DNA of 64,000 nt from Romanomermis culicivorax. Lineage: Eukaryota > Nematoda > Enoplea > Mermithida > Mermithidae. The DNA is taken from assembly GCA_963922205.1 (NCBI GenBank), contig CAWUHX010000031.1, positions 620,001 through 684,000 of the forward strand, given 5' to 3'. Of this stretch, positions 41,340 to 54,500 are shown one piece after another. The position numbers and the translations under genes were made by a program. The notes beneath the pieces were generated by a model. The model was not told the origin of the DNA and searched no databases. It saw nothing but the letters and a program-made list of their open reading frames with translations. Position 1 is the first letter of the stretch, and each line of letters opens with the position of its first letter.

Positions 41340-44300
41340 AAATGGTGTATAAAAAGTGGAGCTTTTTTCTACATTACGGAGCTGTTATAGTATGTATACC
41401 CCGGCTTCAATTTATACATACGTATGCAAATAATCCGCCGAAAAAAGGAAGCTTTTTTTAATCAGTCCACGGCTTTGTAACGTACACCCTGTGTATAGAT
41501 ATAATCAACAGTCATCCGACTATAAGCCGAAAAATTACTTGAATCCATTCCATTTTGACCCGAAAGCAAAAAGAACCTCTCTTCTTCCTCATCCCACCCC
41601 ATTCCCCTCCATTTATTAAAACCGCACGCCGATGATCCTAACGACTATTTTCTGGTCGGACTCTAATCTCTAGAGCCGTTACTCTTGCAAAACATTTTTT
41701 CATATGAGATGAAAAGTAGGGCATTTTTTCTCGTGATCAAACACCTATCATCCGATGTCGTAATTTTTTTGACAACTACTAAATTATATTAATAGAATAT
41801 TTCAAGAGCAGGAGCGGGTTGGAGATTGAAAATTGGAAAACTACTCAGCGGCATGCGGAAGAACGAAAAATGAGCAAGAGAGACAGAGGGAGTAGAAAAT
41901 GAGTGAGAAAAAATACAGCAATTTTAATCAGCGAGGGAACACAGGTAGTAAATGAATCGGAACAGAATGAGAGTAAAATGCGAAAATTGGAAAATTTTCA
42001 AAAGCCATTACTACAATGAAATAATGAGGTATGTTTCGCGGAAAATTCAATACTAGTAAAGTGAAGTCAGCAAAATCGTATATTTTCCACAAGAGTTTTT
42101 AACCAGCTTTGCAAACGCACCATGTAGTTACACTCCCACAATATTGCTCGTGGAAGATTTTGAACCATTAGAGCACTTTAACATATATACTGTGCAAGAA
42201 TTAAACTTTGAAAGTTGGTGTAAAAGTACGTAACTGGATACTCGAATCCTCTGCTCTGGTGTCTGGCAGTCAAATGCAACTTCAGATCTAAATAGTGAAA
42301 CTGATACTATTTAACTAGAGCGCTGTTAGCCAAATCGATTTATTTACCATCGGAATTTGAAACCTGAAATGTACTATGCTCTTTAGAATGGGAAAGTACC
42401 AAGCCAACTGTAATATAATATTTCATATACATACTGAATGATGACTGAGATCTACAAAAGTTGTAGAAGTGAAAGGAAAAGGAAACCGTGGTCTGACGCT
42501 TTGACTTGGGACCGTGCCGTTCCACGTGCACGCTCAACCCAGCCAATCACCCCGTAAGACAGACGACGGAATGTGTGCAACGGTTTCAGGTTAGTGTGAC
42601 TTTTTGATCACTCCCAACACAATCCCGCTGTTTTGGCTTCTGGGTTGTCCTGTATTTCAAGAAAAAATGAACTCGGTCCGGGACTTGACTCGTGACTATG
42701 CGGAAACCATCGGCCGGCCATAAGCAGGTGAGCCTTTCAAGTTATAGGGCATTGGTGCTAAGATCATGCGACAGCTCTTGATTGGGATGGTTCTTGAACT
42801 ATTCTCAAGTAGTTCCTTACGCAGCCAAATTTGATGGGCTGTTCAAGGGGTCAGATGTTAGTATGTTCTAGGTGACGACCTCAGAAAAACTAGGCGTGAT
42901 ACGCATAGCCAAACTTACCTCGATGACTGATCACTGGTGAGAGGTACAGAACCATTCCTTCAACATTTCTGTGGACATGGTGACCGAACCGTACCAGGAG
43001 TATCCAAAAAGATCCAAAAGGGAATTATGATTTCGTTTGCTCGCATAAATAATCACCCCGTAGGGCTCTTGTTTTTCCCAGTCCTTTGGCTCCGAACCCG
43101 GTGATTTTCCTTGAGTACTGGTCGGCAAGGCACCACCGTGAAGTTCTTTTAATATCCTCACGCATGCCAAAATGAATGAATGAAAAGTAATAAAGTAGGC
43201 ACTTGCAGGGTTTTAAATTTAAAAAAAGAATACTTATGAGAATGCTGACAAAATCAGACAAACGGGAAAACGTGGAAAATATAGAGCTAAAGAATGGAAC
43301 CAAAGAGAAAAATGTGATGAATCGAAAAACGTAGTCGAAATTTTGACACCGGCCAGCCAAAAAACTAAGCTCATACTGACATTGGCATATTCGATTGGAA
43401 CTTTTCCGAGCGAAAGAGAAGAAACGTACTTCATTTAATATTGGAAGGGGCAAATGCCTTAAAGATAAAGAGATTAAAGTATGCATGGCAACGGGTATGA
43501 AATAGGAAATTCTGATAAACGTCTGCTACGGACATTAAACAATAATGTAATGAAGCACAAAAATGTAGAAAATATGAAAAGTTGGACAGGAGTCTACAAA
43601 GTACGAAGTACGTACGGCATTAAGAATTTCACAACGACACAATTAATCTTTTACTGATTCAGGATCGAATAAAATATGATCTGATTTCAGTTTCAAACTG
43701 TTTTGACTCGTCCGATTTTCAAGTATCACTAGAAGTGAAACTAAAGAAACTGAAGAACTCGTCAATGAGAACTCAATCGCATATCCCAGTTCCTAGCCAA
43801 AACAACGTTTGTGAAGCAGCGAAAGTAGGAACACAATAAACATGCATTCAGTGATGAAAAATCTCGAAAAAAGTGAAACTGATCCTAATAAACTTTCAGT
43901 CGGAAATTGAGAGCTTGAAACTAAAAATCGCAGAATATGGATCCAAAATAGTATTTGACTATACGAATTTATTATCACCTTGATTTTGTTTTTAATTTTG
44001 GAGCTTTTTACATCAGTTCGGATGTTTTAGATTTTTAGGTTCTTTGCAGATGACCAGTGTTCGATACCGGTTTCACACCGACCTGAAGTTAGATTTTTTT
44101 AATTTGGTACATGAGAATCAGTTTTGATGTATGTGAATTTGGATAATTTTTTGCTAGTCCTCCTATCTTATTGTAACGTTTATTTCACTGGTATTGGATT
44201 TTACTACAGTTCATTTTTCAAAAGAGCCTCAGCGATGAAAAAAGATACAAACAAGGAAAATAAAAAAGTCACAACATTAAAAAAAGGATGTCGACCTGCG

Positions 44301-44495
44301 TTCCAGGTTGTTAAATTACATATTTCAAACTATTGGTAAGATATTCTTCTACCAAAACATTGATATCACTTGATTTGGCTGTAAAATTCATGGGATCACA
44401 TTTAGAAAACCTGATTTGACACTGGGTTGAAAAATTCAAGCAAAGGAAAAATAACTAACTATGGCAGCGAAAATATGTTAATAGTGATGTGTGCT
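41340..44495. other. Intergenic, no gene I can defend
   Basis: A minus-strand open stretch at about 42931-43170 reads GGALPTSTQGKSPGSEPKDW and then LLDLFGYSWYGSVTMS. It looks exon-like in composition, but it stops before the nearest good donor (GAG|GTAAGT, near 42918) and matches no family I know. GGGGTGATT words recur near 42550 and 43060. The rest is featureless. Confidence 0.3.
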
Positions 44496-44501
44496 GGATA
44501 A

Positions 44502-45405
44502 TGTAACGACCAGATTTGTGTGAGGTACTTTACTTGGACCAATCGGTCGATACGGCGGGATAAATAGCAGGACGGGGGCGCGGGCGTACGATTACAATAA
44601 AACAACGGGTATTCGACGGTCGCTTGAACGTCGACAAATAAACGCGCTTTGAATTAAAAATACGGACGGGGGCCTCGGTTTAAATGCTTTCGAATAGTCG
44701 GCCGCTTGCAAATGTATAAAGACGGGGCGAGCGCGGAAAAACACAGAATAAGAATCAGAATCAGAATCCGAAAAGAATGATCAAAATCACGCTTTGCTTC
44801 TTCTTTTATATGGCGATTTTGGCCACTCCCTGGACGCTGCGGGAGGTCGAGCTTCTGTCCATCTTCTTCCGCCAATCGTCGTTTCCGGCTATGCTTTTTA
44901 TGCTTACTTAGTTACGCCTCTCTAATGCTTTTCTGGTACCGTATGCTTTCTGTGCTTTGCTTGCTTTCTACGGTGGGCTTGGCCACGCCTTTGTGCTTCT
45001 GTGCATGCTTCCTGTATCCGTTTCTCTGTATATACACGTTTTGTGGGGCCGCCGCTACTGTTACACTTGAGACTACTGTACGGCGGGGCTTCTACGCATT
45101 TTACTGTGTGCAGGTGTTGTTTACGATTATTACTGGGGATTACGGTAGCTGTGGAATGTGTAGTTTAGTGTAGATTCTAGGGGAACAGCTGCCGTTTGTG
45201 CAAATTAATTAGGGCGTCTTAATTGGGCTACCGGGGTGTGAACGGATCAAAATAAAGTACTTCACGTAATTTTGTAGGAATGTTTGGGTGTGAATCCCAG
45301 ACATCCTTGAGACGATAAAATGTGAAAATAAAATAATATCTAATAAATGTCTATTACATACAGTATGCTACATGTTTACAGTACTGCTTTAGCAGGTACG
45401 TTACA
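44502..45405 (+). mobile_element. Solo LTR, 904 bp, with ATAA target duplication
   Basis: It begins TGTAACGACCAGATTTGTG and ends CAGGTACGTTACA (TG...CA with inverted TGTAACG/CGTTACA tips). It is flanked by ATAA on both sides (44498-44501 and 45406-45409). A TATA-like AATGTATAAAGACG and AATAAA signals fit an LTR. A 4-bp duplication fits Gypsy or BEL-type retrotransposons. A related inverted copy lies at 50341-51104. There is no internal retroviral-type ORF nearby. Confidence 0.85.
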
Positions 45406-45409
45406 ATAA

Positions 45410-47800
45410 TCAATGGAGTGTCTTAGCGTCAGCAAGCAAGATGTGACAGGGAAGTACTGCACATGAAAAAAACAGTTCGAAACCAATGACTGTAGTGTTT
45501 AACTTGCCTACAACTTGAACAAAAATAGAGATTATAAAACAGGTATTTGAATAGATCTTGATGAGATATATATAGATCCGTGTATGTAAAATATGCGACA
45601 TTCTGTCTGATGAATCCTCTACCCACCTTATTCAGCATTCCGGAGTAGCTCAAATACCTTCTGACGAGTTCTCTCTCCCTCAACCCTCACGTCGAGGTAT
45701 GTGCATGTCAAGGATAAAAAGTTAATGGATCTCAGAGTCAGTAGAAGGAAAAATTTGTATATCTAAAAAGTAAAAAATCGGTTTTTCCGGAAACAATCCC
45801 ACGCTCTTTCGACTCAGACAATAATTCGATTGAAGCGAAAGAGGTACAAGAACAATCTGCCCTAAACATAAGAAAGAGGAGTCGTCGTCTAGCGTCTCCT
45901 CACCGTCAAATAACGTTCCGAGAATCATTATGTTAAAAAGATTACCCATAACATTCTGCACACACACGTAAAGAAAAATTTTCGCCAAAAAGTAAAAGCC
46001 TATAAAGATAGCAAGCTTGTTTCGGAGCTGTTTTGGCGCCGTTCGGAATGATAGTAAAACTTGGGCTCGTAATTTGGTTGGACAGTCTAGTCAATAAAAA
46101 TTTTTAGTCGATGAAGTGGTATTTATGACACGAAAAGATTCAATCTTCTTCTAGTCTTGCAATAATGAAAATTTATACTAAGAAAAGTGAAAGAATCAAA
46201 TCATTATATACAGTATACAATCTATGTTTACTGTTAGCCCTATACCTTGATTTGTTCTTCGATTCGGCATCAGAACCTGGAAAGTATACAGAGGGATCGG
46301 AGTCATATAACGGGAATATACATCGGTGTATTCTACGTTACGCTTTCGCCTTGAATAGTTACCGGCAAACCAAAACTTCGCAAGTTTTCCTAGAAACTGT
46401 CAAATCATGTAGGACCTTATAGAAAAAACAACAAATGACTTCCGAATTGTCAAGAGAGTAATTTGGTCAATTATAGTTTAGGGCCTTAAAATCTACCTTC
46501 ATACAGTATTTTATTGGCTGAATACATCCACAAGAAACCATTCATTCTTCATGCCAATTTTTTACCCCTTTTCCGGAAAATTGAGTAAAAATTTTTCTAT
46601 TGCAATGTGAGATTATTGCAAAAAGTACACGTCTGGTTTCAGTGCTAGAATCGTTATTCTTGATAATCGTGAGCCAAATACTGTTCCAGAAATTAGCAGT
46701 TTTTCGTAAATTCCAATGCTTTTTCCGCAATTTGCGTATTGTAAATAATTTTCTTTTATATGAAAAAAAGAACGAAATTGTCTCATCGACCTTTCCATTT
46801 GGATATGAAGTCATTAGCAGAATTTTCTCTCGAATTTAGTCAAATTTTTCTGCAATTTATAAAACAATAATCTACGAAAAATAATGAATAAAAGCATCAA
46901 GCTATATCAGCACACGCCGTCATTGAGGCTTAATGGCTTTTAACCTCAATCATAAAGTGTTTGGTGTTTGACGTCACTCGTATAGTTACGTGATCCAATC
47001 CAAATAGTGATTTTTTTAGACGAGCAGGTATCGTATGAACCTGTTGCTCATACAACGGGAGGATCAACCACCTCCCCACTCCTTCAATCTTACTGGAACT
47101 TAGCGTGGCAACTTTCCATTTCCTGGCAGTGTTTTTCGCATTAATAAGTTTTGAATAAAACAGGAATTTGATGTTAGGTGGAGAATAGTTTTTCGGTTAT
47201 TGGCAGGGCGCTAAATTTCGAGTTCTTTGATGTGGGCTCGCCACCATAAATGCACAGCGTAGAAATTCTGCTGGGGGTCAGCCCGGACAGGGGATGGAAT
47301 ACAAAATTTTTTTCGTTCTTAGTAACGAAAAAAGGTCAGATAGGTCTTGTAACATCCAAGCAGCATATTTTCAACTTGTATTAATCAGATATGTGAAATT
47401 ATTTTCTTAGACTGCACTTTTGAAAAGTTTCAATGTTACTTTTTTAGAATCAAGTATGCTTTGTTTAGAAAAATTGTTAAACTACAGCATCATTCCCACT
47501 TTTATGATGACTTTCTCTTCTCTCTTGCTCATTTTCCTTCGTCGTCTTCTCTATCTTTGCCGAGGTGGTAAAATCTGCTGGGGGTCAGCAAGAATCTGCT
47601 GGGAGTCAAAACCCCCCAAAAACCCCCCACGTGCATGCATGCTCGCCTCTATTCTGTTGCTATCATTTTGTACATTATTATTCGTCGTTCATGTTTAATA
47701 AATATTCAAATTAGCGCTCTTTCTTCCGAATATCCCCAATTGCGGTCGTCCTTTAACCTTGCGTCAGGGTTAGAGCTGTCTCGTTATAGCAACCACCTCT
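45410..47800. other. Intergenic, nothing certain
   Basis: A minus-strand frame at 45722-45988 (FGEETLDDDSS-like, hydrophobic start) is exon-like but unsupported. GCTGGGGGTCAGC words near 47270 and 47578 look like repeat debris. Confidence 0.3.
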
Positions 47801-47802
47801 TA

Positions 47803-49122
47803 AGGTGCGTTTATACTTCAACGAATCTCCGTCACGGATCCGTGACGGATAATCAACTAGCCAATCACCATTCATCATCTAACCACGCCTTTTTTAACGG
47901 ATGTTTAGACCTTCCGTTTACTTTACGGATCACGTGACTTCTTCGTATAATCATTTAAAATGGATATTGTTATTGATCTTTAAGTATTTTTTAAACTCCA
48001 TTCTACTCCTGTTTACTGAAACTAATTTAATTTTAATGAAATTTGAAATCGTTCTTCTCAATTAATATATTTTTAACTAATTTATTAAATTCGCCTTCTT
48101 CTTTTCTAATTAAATAAGGTGGGGCGCAATAAATTGTTTCGTTCTTGTTTTAATCGATTTAATTCGTTAATCATATTTAACATAATCAGCGGGTTTAATT
48201 TACGTTTTTTGGGTTTTAAATTATTTCTAACATTCATTTTTGATAACAAATTGTAAAAAAATTACAAAATTCAAAACGTCGTAAGTAGAAAGACGGAATT
48301 TAGGTAATACACAATCCAAAAAATTTAAATATTAGCGGCGAACAAATAAAAAATCCCTATTATTAATACGATCGTTCGTCGAATTTTAAATAAGTAAATG
48401 AACGACGAGTAAATGATCAATAAGGGCGTCGAAGTTATTAAATAAAAAACCGCGTCGTTCAGTTGTTCATCAAGTTTAAAATAATAATTCTCCAATATTT
48501 TAACAAAATTTAAATCACCAGAAATAATTTTACGCAATGATTAGTTTAGACAAACTGATTTAATAAAATCAGAATCTAAAAAAACAAAAAATATATTTCA
48601 AGGCTGCCTTTCACACAATAACTCCCGACCATCACTCCAAAACTGAATTTTCCCATTGAATTTCACTAAACAGACCACATTTACAACATATCGTGGTATT
48701 TAAAACGAGTTTCAATCAAATTTGAGGCAGATAGCAGTTTAAACACAGAACGAAACCGACTAGGTAAACTGTTAATCACGGACGACCACTCCTAGCTGAG
48801 TTTTCCCTGTGAATTCCACTAAACAAACATTTAAACAACATATTGAGACTTTTAGAACAAGTTTCAATCGAATTTGGGGCAGATATCAGTTCAAAAACGG
48901 AAGAAAACTGACTAGTCAGGCAACTGTCCGTCATGAACGAAAAATTAAGGATGTTTAGAAAATTTTCTAAATATCCGGGATATACTTTCCGTCATGGAAC
49001 GGTGACGGATCCGGGAAAATTTTTTGCGTTTTTACTTTGACGGAATCACGTGACTATTTTGATTGGTTCCGAAGATCCGTCACGAATCTGTGACGGATAT
49101 CCGTCAAAGCATAAACGCACCT
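47803..49122. mobile_element. PIF/Harbinger-like TIR element with TTA target duplication
   Basis: It starts AGGTGCGTTTATACTT and ends AAGCATAAACGCACCT, flanked by TTA on both sides. Subterminal CCGTCACGGATCCGTGACGG palindromes are found in both arms (about 47830 and 48990-49100). It is about 1.3 kb with no transposase frame, so it is non-autonomous. The TTA (TWA) duplication is the basis for the superfamily guess. Confidence 0.8.
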
Positions 49123-49124
49123 TT

Positions 49125-50160
49125 AGGACCGGTTCATACTTCTGCTCAGCGAGCAAATTTAGCGCAACGATACGAATTCTTTACTCAACGTTCTATATTG
49201 TTTTTAGTGCACTTTCTTTCTGTCAGGGAGCGGGGACTTCCTTGAAAAGAAAACGTTCACGCTTTGTCATTACACAAATTCTGGGTTCGAGGACGATGCA
49301 ATCAGTTTGTCAAGACAATCGGCGGAGTGGGCCTGTATCTCAGATATCCTACAACGCTACTGATTCGCCAAAGATTCCAAAAGGTGACCTGGATTATCCC
49401 CAAATCCAACACAGGAATGAATATTTTCTTATATACAGCCCCATTGTGATCTATTCAAAAACATGATTTAAAATGATGTATTCATTTTTTGAAAGAGCTA
49501 TGGTTAAAGGTTGGCTAAAATGATGTGTCAGTTGTAGGAGTAGCATTCTCTCTCTTCTGCTCTCTTTCTTCCCTCAAATCATTTCTATAATTTTTAAATG
49601 TCTACACTCCACCATGCCTGCTTTTCCAGATAATTCTGACCTATCATCAACAAGAGTGATATAAGATCTCACATTTTTGTGATTTTCATAAATTATCCCA
49701 TCTTTTCGTCTCATTTCATGACTTGCATTGACTATCTTTATATCTTTATCTTTCCAATCTATACCGCACTATTTCGGATGCTATCACCAGCAATTAGAAA
49801 TTTCTGAAATCGAGAACACATTTATGGCCTCCGTGGTTCCATGACGTCTGGTTGTCAAGAAAGTAAATAACGCCGATTATTCTGAAACTTTTTTCAAAGA
49901 AGTTTATCATGGAACAATTGTAGGATTATCAAAGCAGACGTCACGCTATTTACGTTGAGCCATAGTCGGGCTCGTGCAATCAATCCCAGTAATGATCAAA
50001 AGTTGTAAGAATCATCAGTAGTTCCATTTTAGATTTCGTCGGGTACAAAATATAAAGTTGTGGCATGAGCGGAGTAATTTTGAGCCGGAACTTCAAATAC
50101 AATTGTGTACGGTGGAGTGAAAACTTTTGGCATTTTTGCTATCTTTTTCATCACGGAATT
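49125..50160. other. Intergenic, nothing recognised
   Basis: A 138-codon plus-strand frame overlapping the end of the Harbinger-like element has no motif and is judged chance. Confidence 0.4.
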
Positions 50161-50164
50161 TCGC

Positions 50165-50272
50165 CGTTTGTTTTAGGAGACCTTTATTGCGTTTGTTTTA
50201 GGTGACCTTTACTCGTTTGTTTTAGGAGACCTTTATTGCGTTTGTTTTTGGAGACCTTTACTCAGGGATTTG
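50165..50272. repeat. Short tandem repeat, about 28-bp unit, four copies
   Basis: TTTGTTTTAGGAGACCTTTA repeats four times with minor changes (GGTGACC, TTTTTGG). Confidence 0.85.
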
Positions 50273-50340
50273 GTTTCTCAAGAATATATCTTGCCTAAAT
50301 CATGAAAAGCTCCGCAACAAACATTTTCTGAAATTCTTTT

Positions 50341-51104
50341 TGTAACGTACATGCTGAAGCATTAATGTAAATCCAAAGTGTACAGTATGTGATATTCTTT
50401 TTCAAATATAAATTAATATTATAATCTATCGTCTCAAGGGTGTCTGGAATTCACACCCAAACATTCTCATAAATTCATGTGAAGCACTTTATTTTGATCG
50501 TCCCACACCCCATTGACCCAATTAAAGACGCACATAATTATTTGCACATTGGCACCTGGCCCTCGTAATGCACATGAAAATACACATTCTGTAGGTACAA
50601 TAATTGCCTCCAAACGCGTAAACACACCTGCCCATGTAGAAAATACAGAAATCCCGACCCAGACAGAAGATTTAGGAGGAATGCATGGAAAACTGAAAAA
50701 CACATGAAAAACTAAAAAAACATAGAGGCGGCAAAGCATACTGTAGAATAAAGCATGTAAGCGTGGAGATTAGGAGTAAACTAAAGCAAGAGGCATGGCG
50801 AAAGAAGCATACAGTAGGCGGAAACAGGTAAGCGAAGCAGCAATTGGTTAGGCGAGCTGATGGAAGCGGACCTCCCACGACATGAGGGCCTGGATGAAAC
50901 AATCGGTATAAAAGACAGAGAAACCCAGGAAAAGACAGATTTTATTGAGATTTATGTAAATTTTGTAAAAGCGTTTAATGCGGGACGTGTTGTGAAGCAA
51001 AAACCATATATTATATCGTCCACCGATCTTTCATTTATTACTCATTGTCATTATCGCCATCGTTGGGACCAAGTAAAAGTACACTTAGAAATCTGGTCGT
51101 TACA
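50341..51104 (-). mobile_element. Solo LTR, second copy, opposite orientation
   Basis: On the minus strand it begins TGTAACGACCAGATTTC and ends GCATGTACGTTACA, matching the tips of the 44502-45405 LTR. Shared inside blocks include ATCAAAATAAAGTGCTTCAC and GGGTGTGAATTCCAGACACC on the minus strand. It is shorter (764 bp) and diverged. No matching target duplication is visible. Confidence 0.75.
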
Positions 51105-51420
51105 GACTACACTGGATTAACGCAAAGACGCGCAAAATTGTGAATTTTTTTCGCATTTTACTTATACGATGATAATTTTTTTACATCTCAATATTCACAT
51201 ACAAACACGTTTTTTCTGCGGTGTAGCAAATCGGCAAACCAACTATGAAACTTGTTTTTGCATATCAAAAGTGCACTGTATTCTACAGTAACATTTGCAA
51301 CATACTCATACATTTTATATGCAAATACGACCACATTTACAATCAAGTTTTTCCAGACTGTCGTCAATAAGATACCAATAAAATTTGGTGAAAAGATAGA
51401 ATATGTGAGGATCACTCAAT

Positions 51421-51510
51421 TCAAACGACTTTATCATCATTAACTTCGTCGTAAAAATCTTTCGTTGTTTGTTCATAATTCGGTATGCGATTCTGTTGTA
51501 AGCCTTCCAA
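51421..51510 (-). CDS. SLC4 gene B last exon
   Basis: The acceptor tttcgaacag is followed by LEGLQQNRIPNYEQTTKDFY and DEVNDDKVV, with TGA at 51421-51423. The acidic C-terminal tail follows KEELFS of the previous exon in phase 0, as in other SLC4 proteins. Confidence 0.85.
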   Translation of the reverse strand: MEGLQQNRIPNYEQTTKDFYDEVNDDKVV

Positions 51511-54500
51511 CTGTTCGAAAATGAAGGAAAACAAATCAATTTTTCAACAGAAACATCTTTTTAACGAATGAACTCTTAGTTTTTTTTACCGAAAATAACT
51601 CTTCTTTGAGGAAAATCCGACCGATAAAATATTTTCGAATACCGGCGATAGTGACCAAAACAAAAGGAAAGGCCATGGATGCGCTGGAAAACATTTTGAC
51701 GATCCATAGGCAAGAAAAACAAGCCAATTGGATCGTTGTGTAGCAGTGCATACGACGCATTTTTACCTAGAAAAATAGAATATGGCTGAAAAGAAAAGCG
51801 AAGAAAAAACTAAAAACGCAAGAATATGAAGAACATGAATGAAGAATAAGTTAAAATTCAGTAGAAAAAGTACAAAAAAGTCAGAAGCGAAACAAATAAA
51901 TAAAAAATATGAAGATGAAAAAAATAAAAAAGAAAGCAGGAAACGGGAGAGTCTAAAAGTGTGAAAATTAAGGACCAAGGTCATAAAAAATATGAGAAAA
52001 GGGAAGAAAATTGACCATGAGACTAAAAAGAAAAAATTGGAAAAGAGAATTATGAGAGTACAAAAAGCAGAAAAGGGGAAAAAATGATGCGACATAAAGG
52101 GAAGGAAACTATAGCAATTTTGAAATGAAAGACGCGGCGACAATCAAAAAAACAGATTCGATTTGCCACATAACTTGCGCACAATGAAAAAGCTTTTACT
52201 GTGTGAAAAAACGTTGATTTCTTTTGTGGCAATGAATTTCTTTTGTGGCAATGATGCTTATCCCTTTTTGACTTCGATAAAACTATGTCGACAAGTGAGT
52301 ACCACACTCGAGAAATTTGGCCATTAATCAGGATATGGATGGAAATTTTTAGTCGTTCCGTTTGCGGTTCAAGGATGAGAAAATTTGTTTGATTGACTAC
52401 AGTAATAAGCTTACCAGTTTTTTTACATGTTAAACACAACCTGTATGGTTAATAAATGATTGTACTTAATGCATCGTGTAAAAAGGAACCTGCTAATAAT
52501 ATAGCATGGTAATGATAAATAATTAGAGGGAACGCGATTATGAGAATAAACAATTAGAAGAAATAAATGAACCGAGGAAATCATAAATAAAAACGAAAAA
52601 CCATAAACGTCAAGAAAATGTGTTAAATAAAAAATTGTCGAAATAAACTAAACACAGATAGAGAAAAATAAGTGAACAATTTTACAAAAATTGGAAATTT
52701 TAAAATCAAAGATAAGAATGACGAAGCAAGAAAAAAATCGGGACGTGTTAGAAAATAACGAAGCCGAGAAAAGTGATAACAGACAAACATTCACAACATT
52801 TCTTTAAAAATGAAACAGAAAAGAACGACGGTAGTTTTGGAAATAATGCATAAATTACACTATAAAATAAGAAAATTTAAAATGATGATCCACGTACGTC
52901 TTTACAGTAACCTTCGTTTGGAAAATATTTATGTGGAACGAAGTATAAAACCATTCGGTGCCACAGCTGAGTGCTCAGGAGTCCCATGACTCCCAGGTAG
53001 AGGAAGAGGCCGAACAAAGTCGCCGTAGGAATCAATACCAAGATATTGCCGACGAAAGCTGCGGCGCCTGAAAAGTCGCTTTCTTGTTTTTTTCCTATTT
53101 GATTTTGTGACATGAAATACTTGGCGAGAAAAATGTTTCCCGTTCGGGGATTCCGAAATTGGAAATCTTACACGCAGTGCATTCGGTGGCTTTTAATATC
53201 AATGTTATACTGGGAATTTTTACTGGTGGGTCATATTTACACTGAAAAACGTGATCAATAATGTCAAATTCGCCTGTGCCCACTCTAATGAGGAACATTT
53301 CCTGGTGGAAATTCTGAAATCACCCTTGCTATAATGCATTCTACCGATAGTCCAAAGGTACACTCACTACTCTTCCCAATAGGCCTTATTTACACTAAAA
53401 TTTGTACAAAAGAATTAACAATGGCAGGTCTGACAATACTTGGGCTCGGTTTTATTAAGGGGACATAAACCCCAGCTGAGCTGCAGGTAGCTCAACTCTA
53501 TATGTTATACCATTGTCGATGATGTGTAGCTCAGCTGAAGGTTAAACAGGGTTAAGCTGCGGCTCAGCTGCAGCTTAACTTTCTCGATATGTTTTGTGTT
53601 CATGAAATAACGAGCTGCAACTCTTAGAGGCAATTGTATAATATATAGAATTATGCTACAGCTTATTCTACAGCTCAGCTGGGATTTAGGGCTCTTTAAT
53701 GAAACCGAGCCAAAGAAGCGCAGCACGTGCAAATGCATTCATTCGAAAGACCTTTCTCAGAAATTCAATATTATCGAACGTATATTATTAGGCTCAATTG
53801 CTGCAAAGTGGCGCTGTGCTTTGGTAATGATGTAGATCCGACTTGAAGCATATGAAACAATTTTTAGACCTCTGCGTGCCCTAACAGATGCAATTTTCAC
53901 GTTTTTGATTAGTCGTAGTTGCTGAGATGAGCGATAAAATTAGCTATCATTGTACTTTTTAAAGCCCGTTAGGAAAAATGACTTCTGTAACATTACTTAG
54001 CTCGCTCTACTAAAAAAATTGGTGCGATTCACGCAAGGCTTTTACAGTTTGATTGTTATTCCAAACATTGTTAAAGATTACTCGAGCACATTCAAATTTC
54101 CAGTTTTGTGTGACGTATGTTTTGGCAGAAAATCGAAATGTTTAATAGTTATACTGTCCAGTTTATTATTTAGAGAAATTTCAAGAAAATATAGTCATCA
54201 TGTCAAATATTCAGATCCCTGGGAACATCCACAGGTATAAATTCTGAAATAACTTGCTATGATGCATTGGATAGCCCACGGTAAATAAAATAATTTTAGA
54301 CTATAATCGATTTATTTTAAAATGATCGATGCAGTGGTAGGCAAAAAATAGGTTTAATTTAACACGCCATTGCAGTGAGTGAAAAAACTTTATACTGTAG
54401 AAAAACGGTAAATGTCTTCTTGGCAATATTAAGATCAAAATCATAGAAAAACCACCATGCTTGTCCACTTTTGCTTTAGATAGAACTGTGTTTGACAGGT

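Noticed and set aside
43025..43486. 153-codon minus-strand frame and the overlapping 42931-43170 frame
   Set aside because: They are exon-like in places, but no family match, no agreed frame and no flanking splice pair were found.
49050..49466. 138-codon plus-strand frame
   Set aside because: It overlaps the end of a transposon and has no recognisable domain or splice context.
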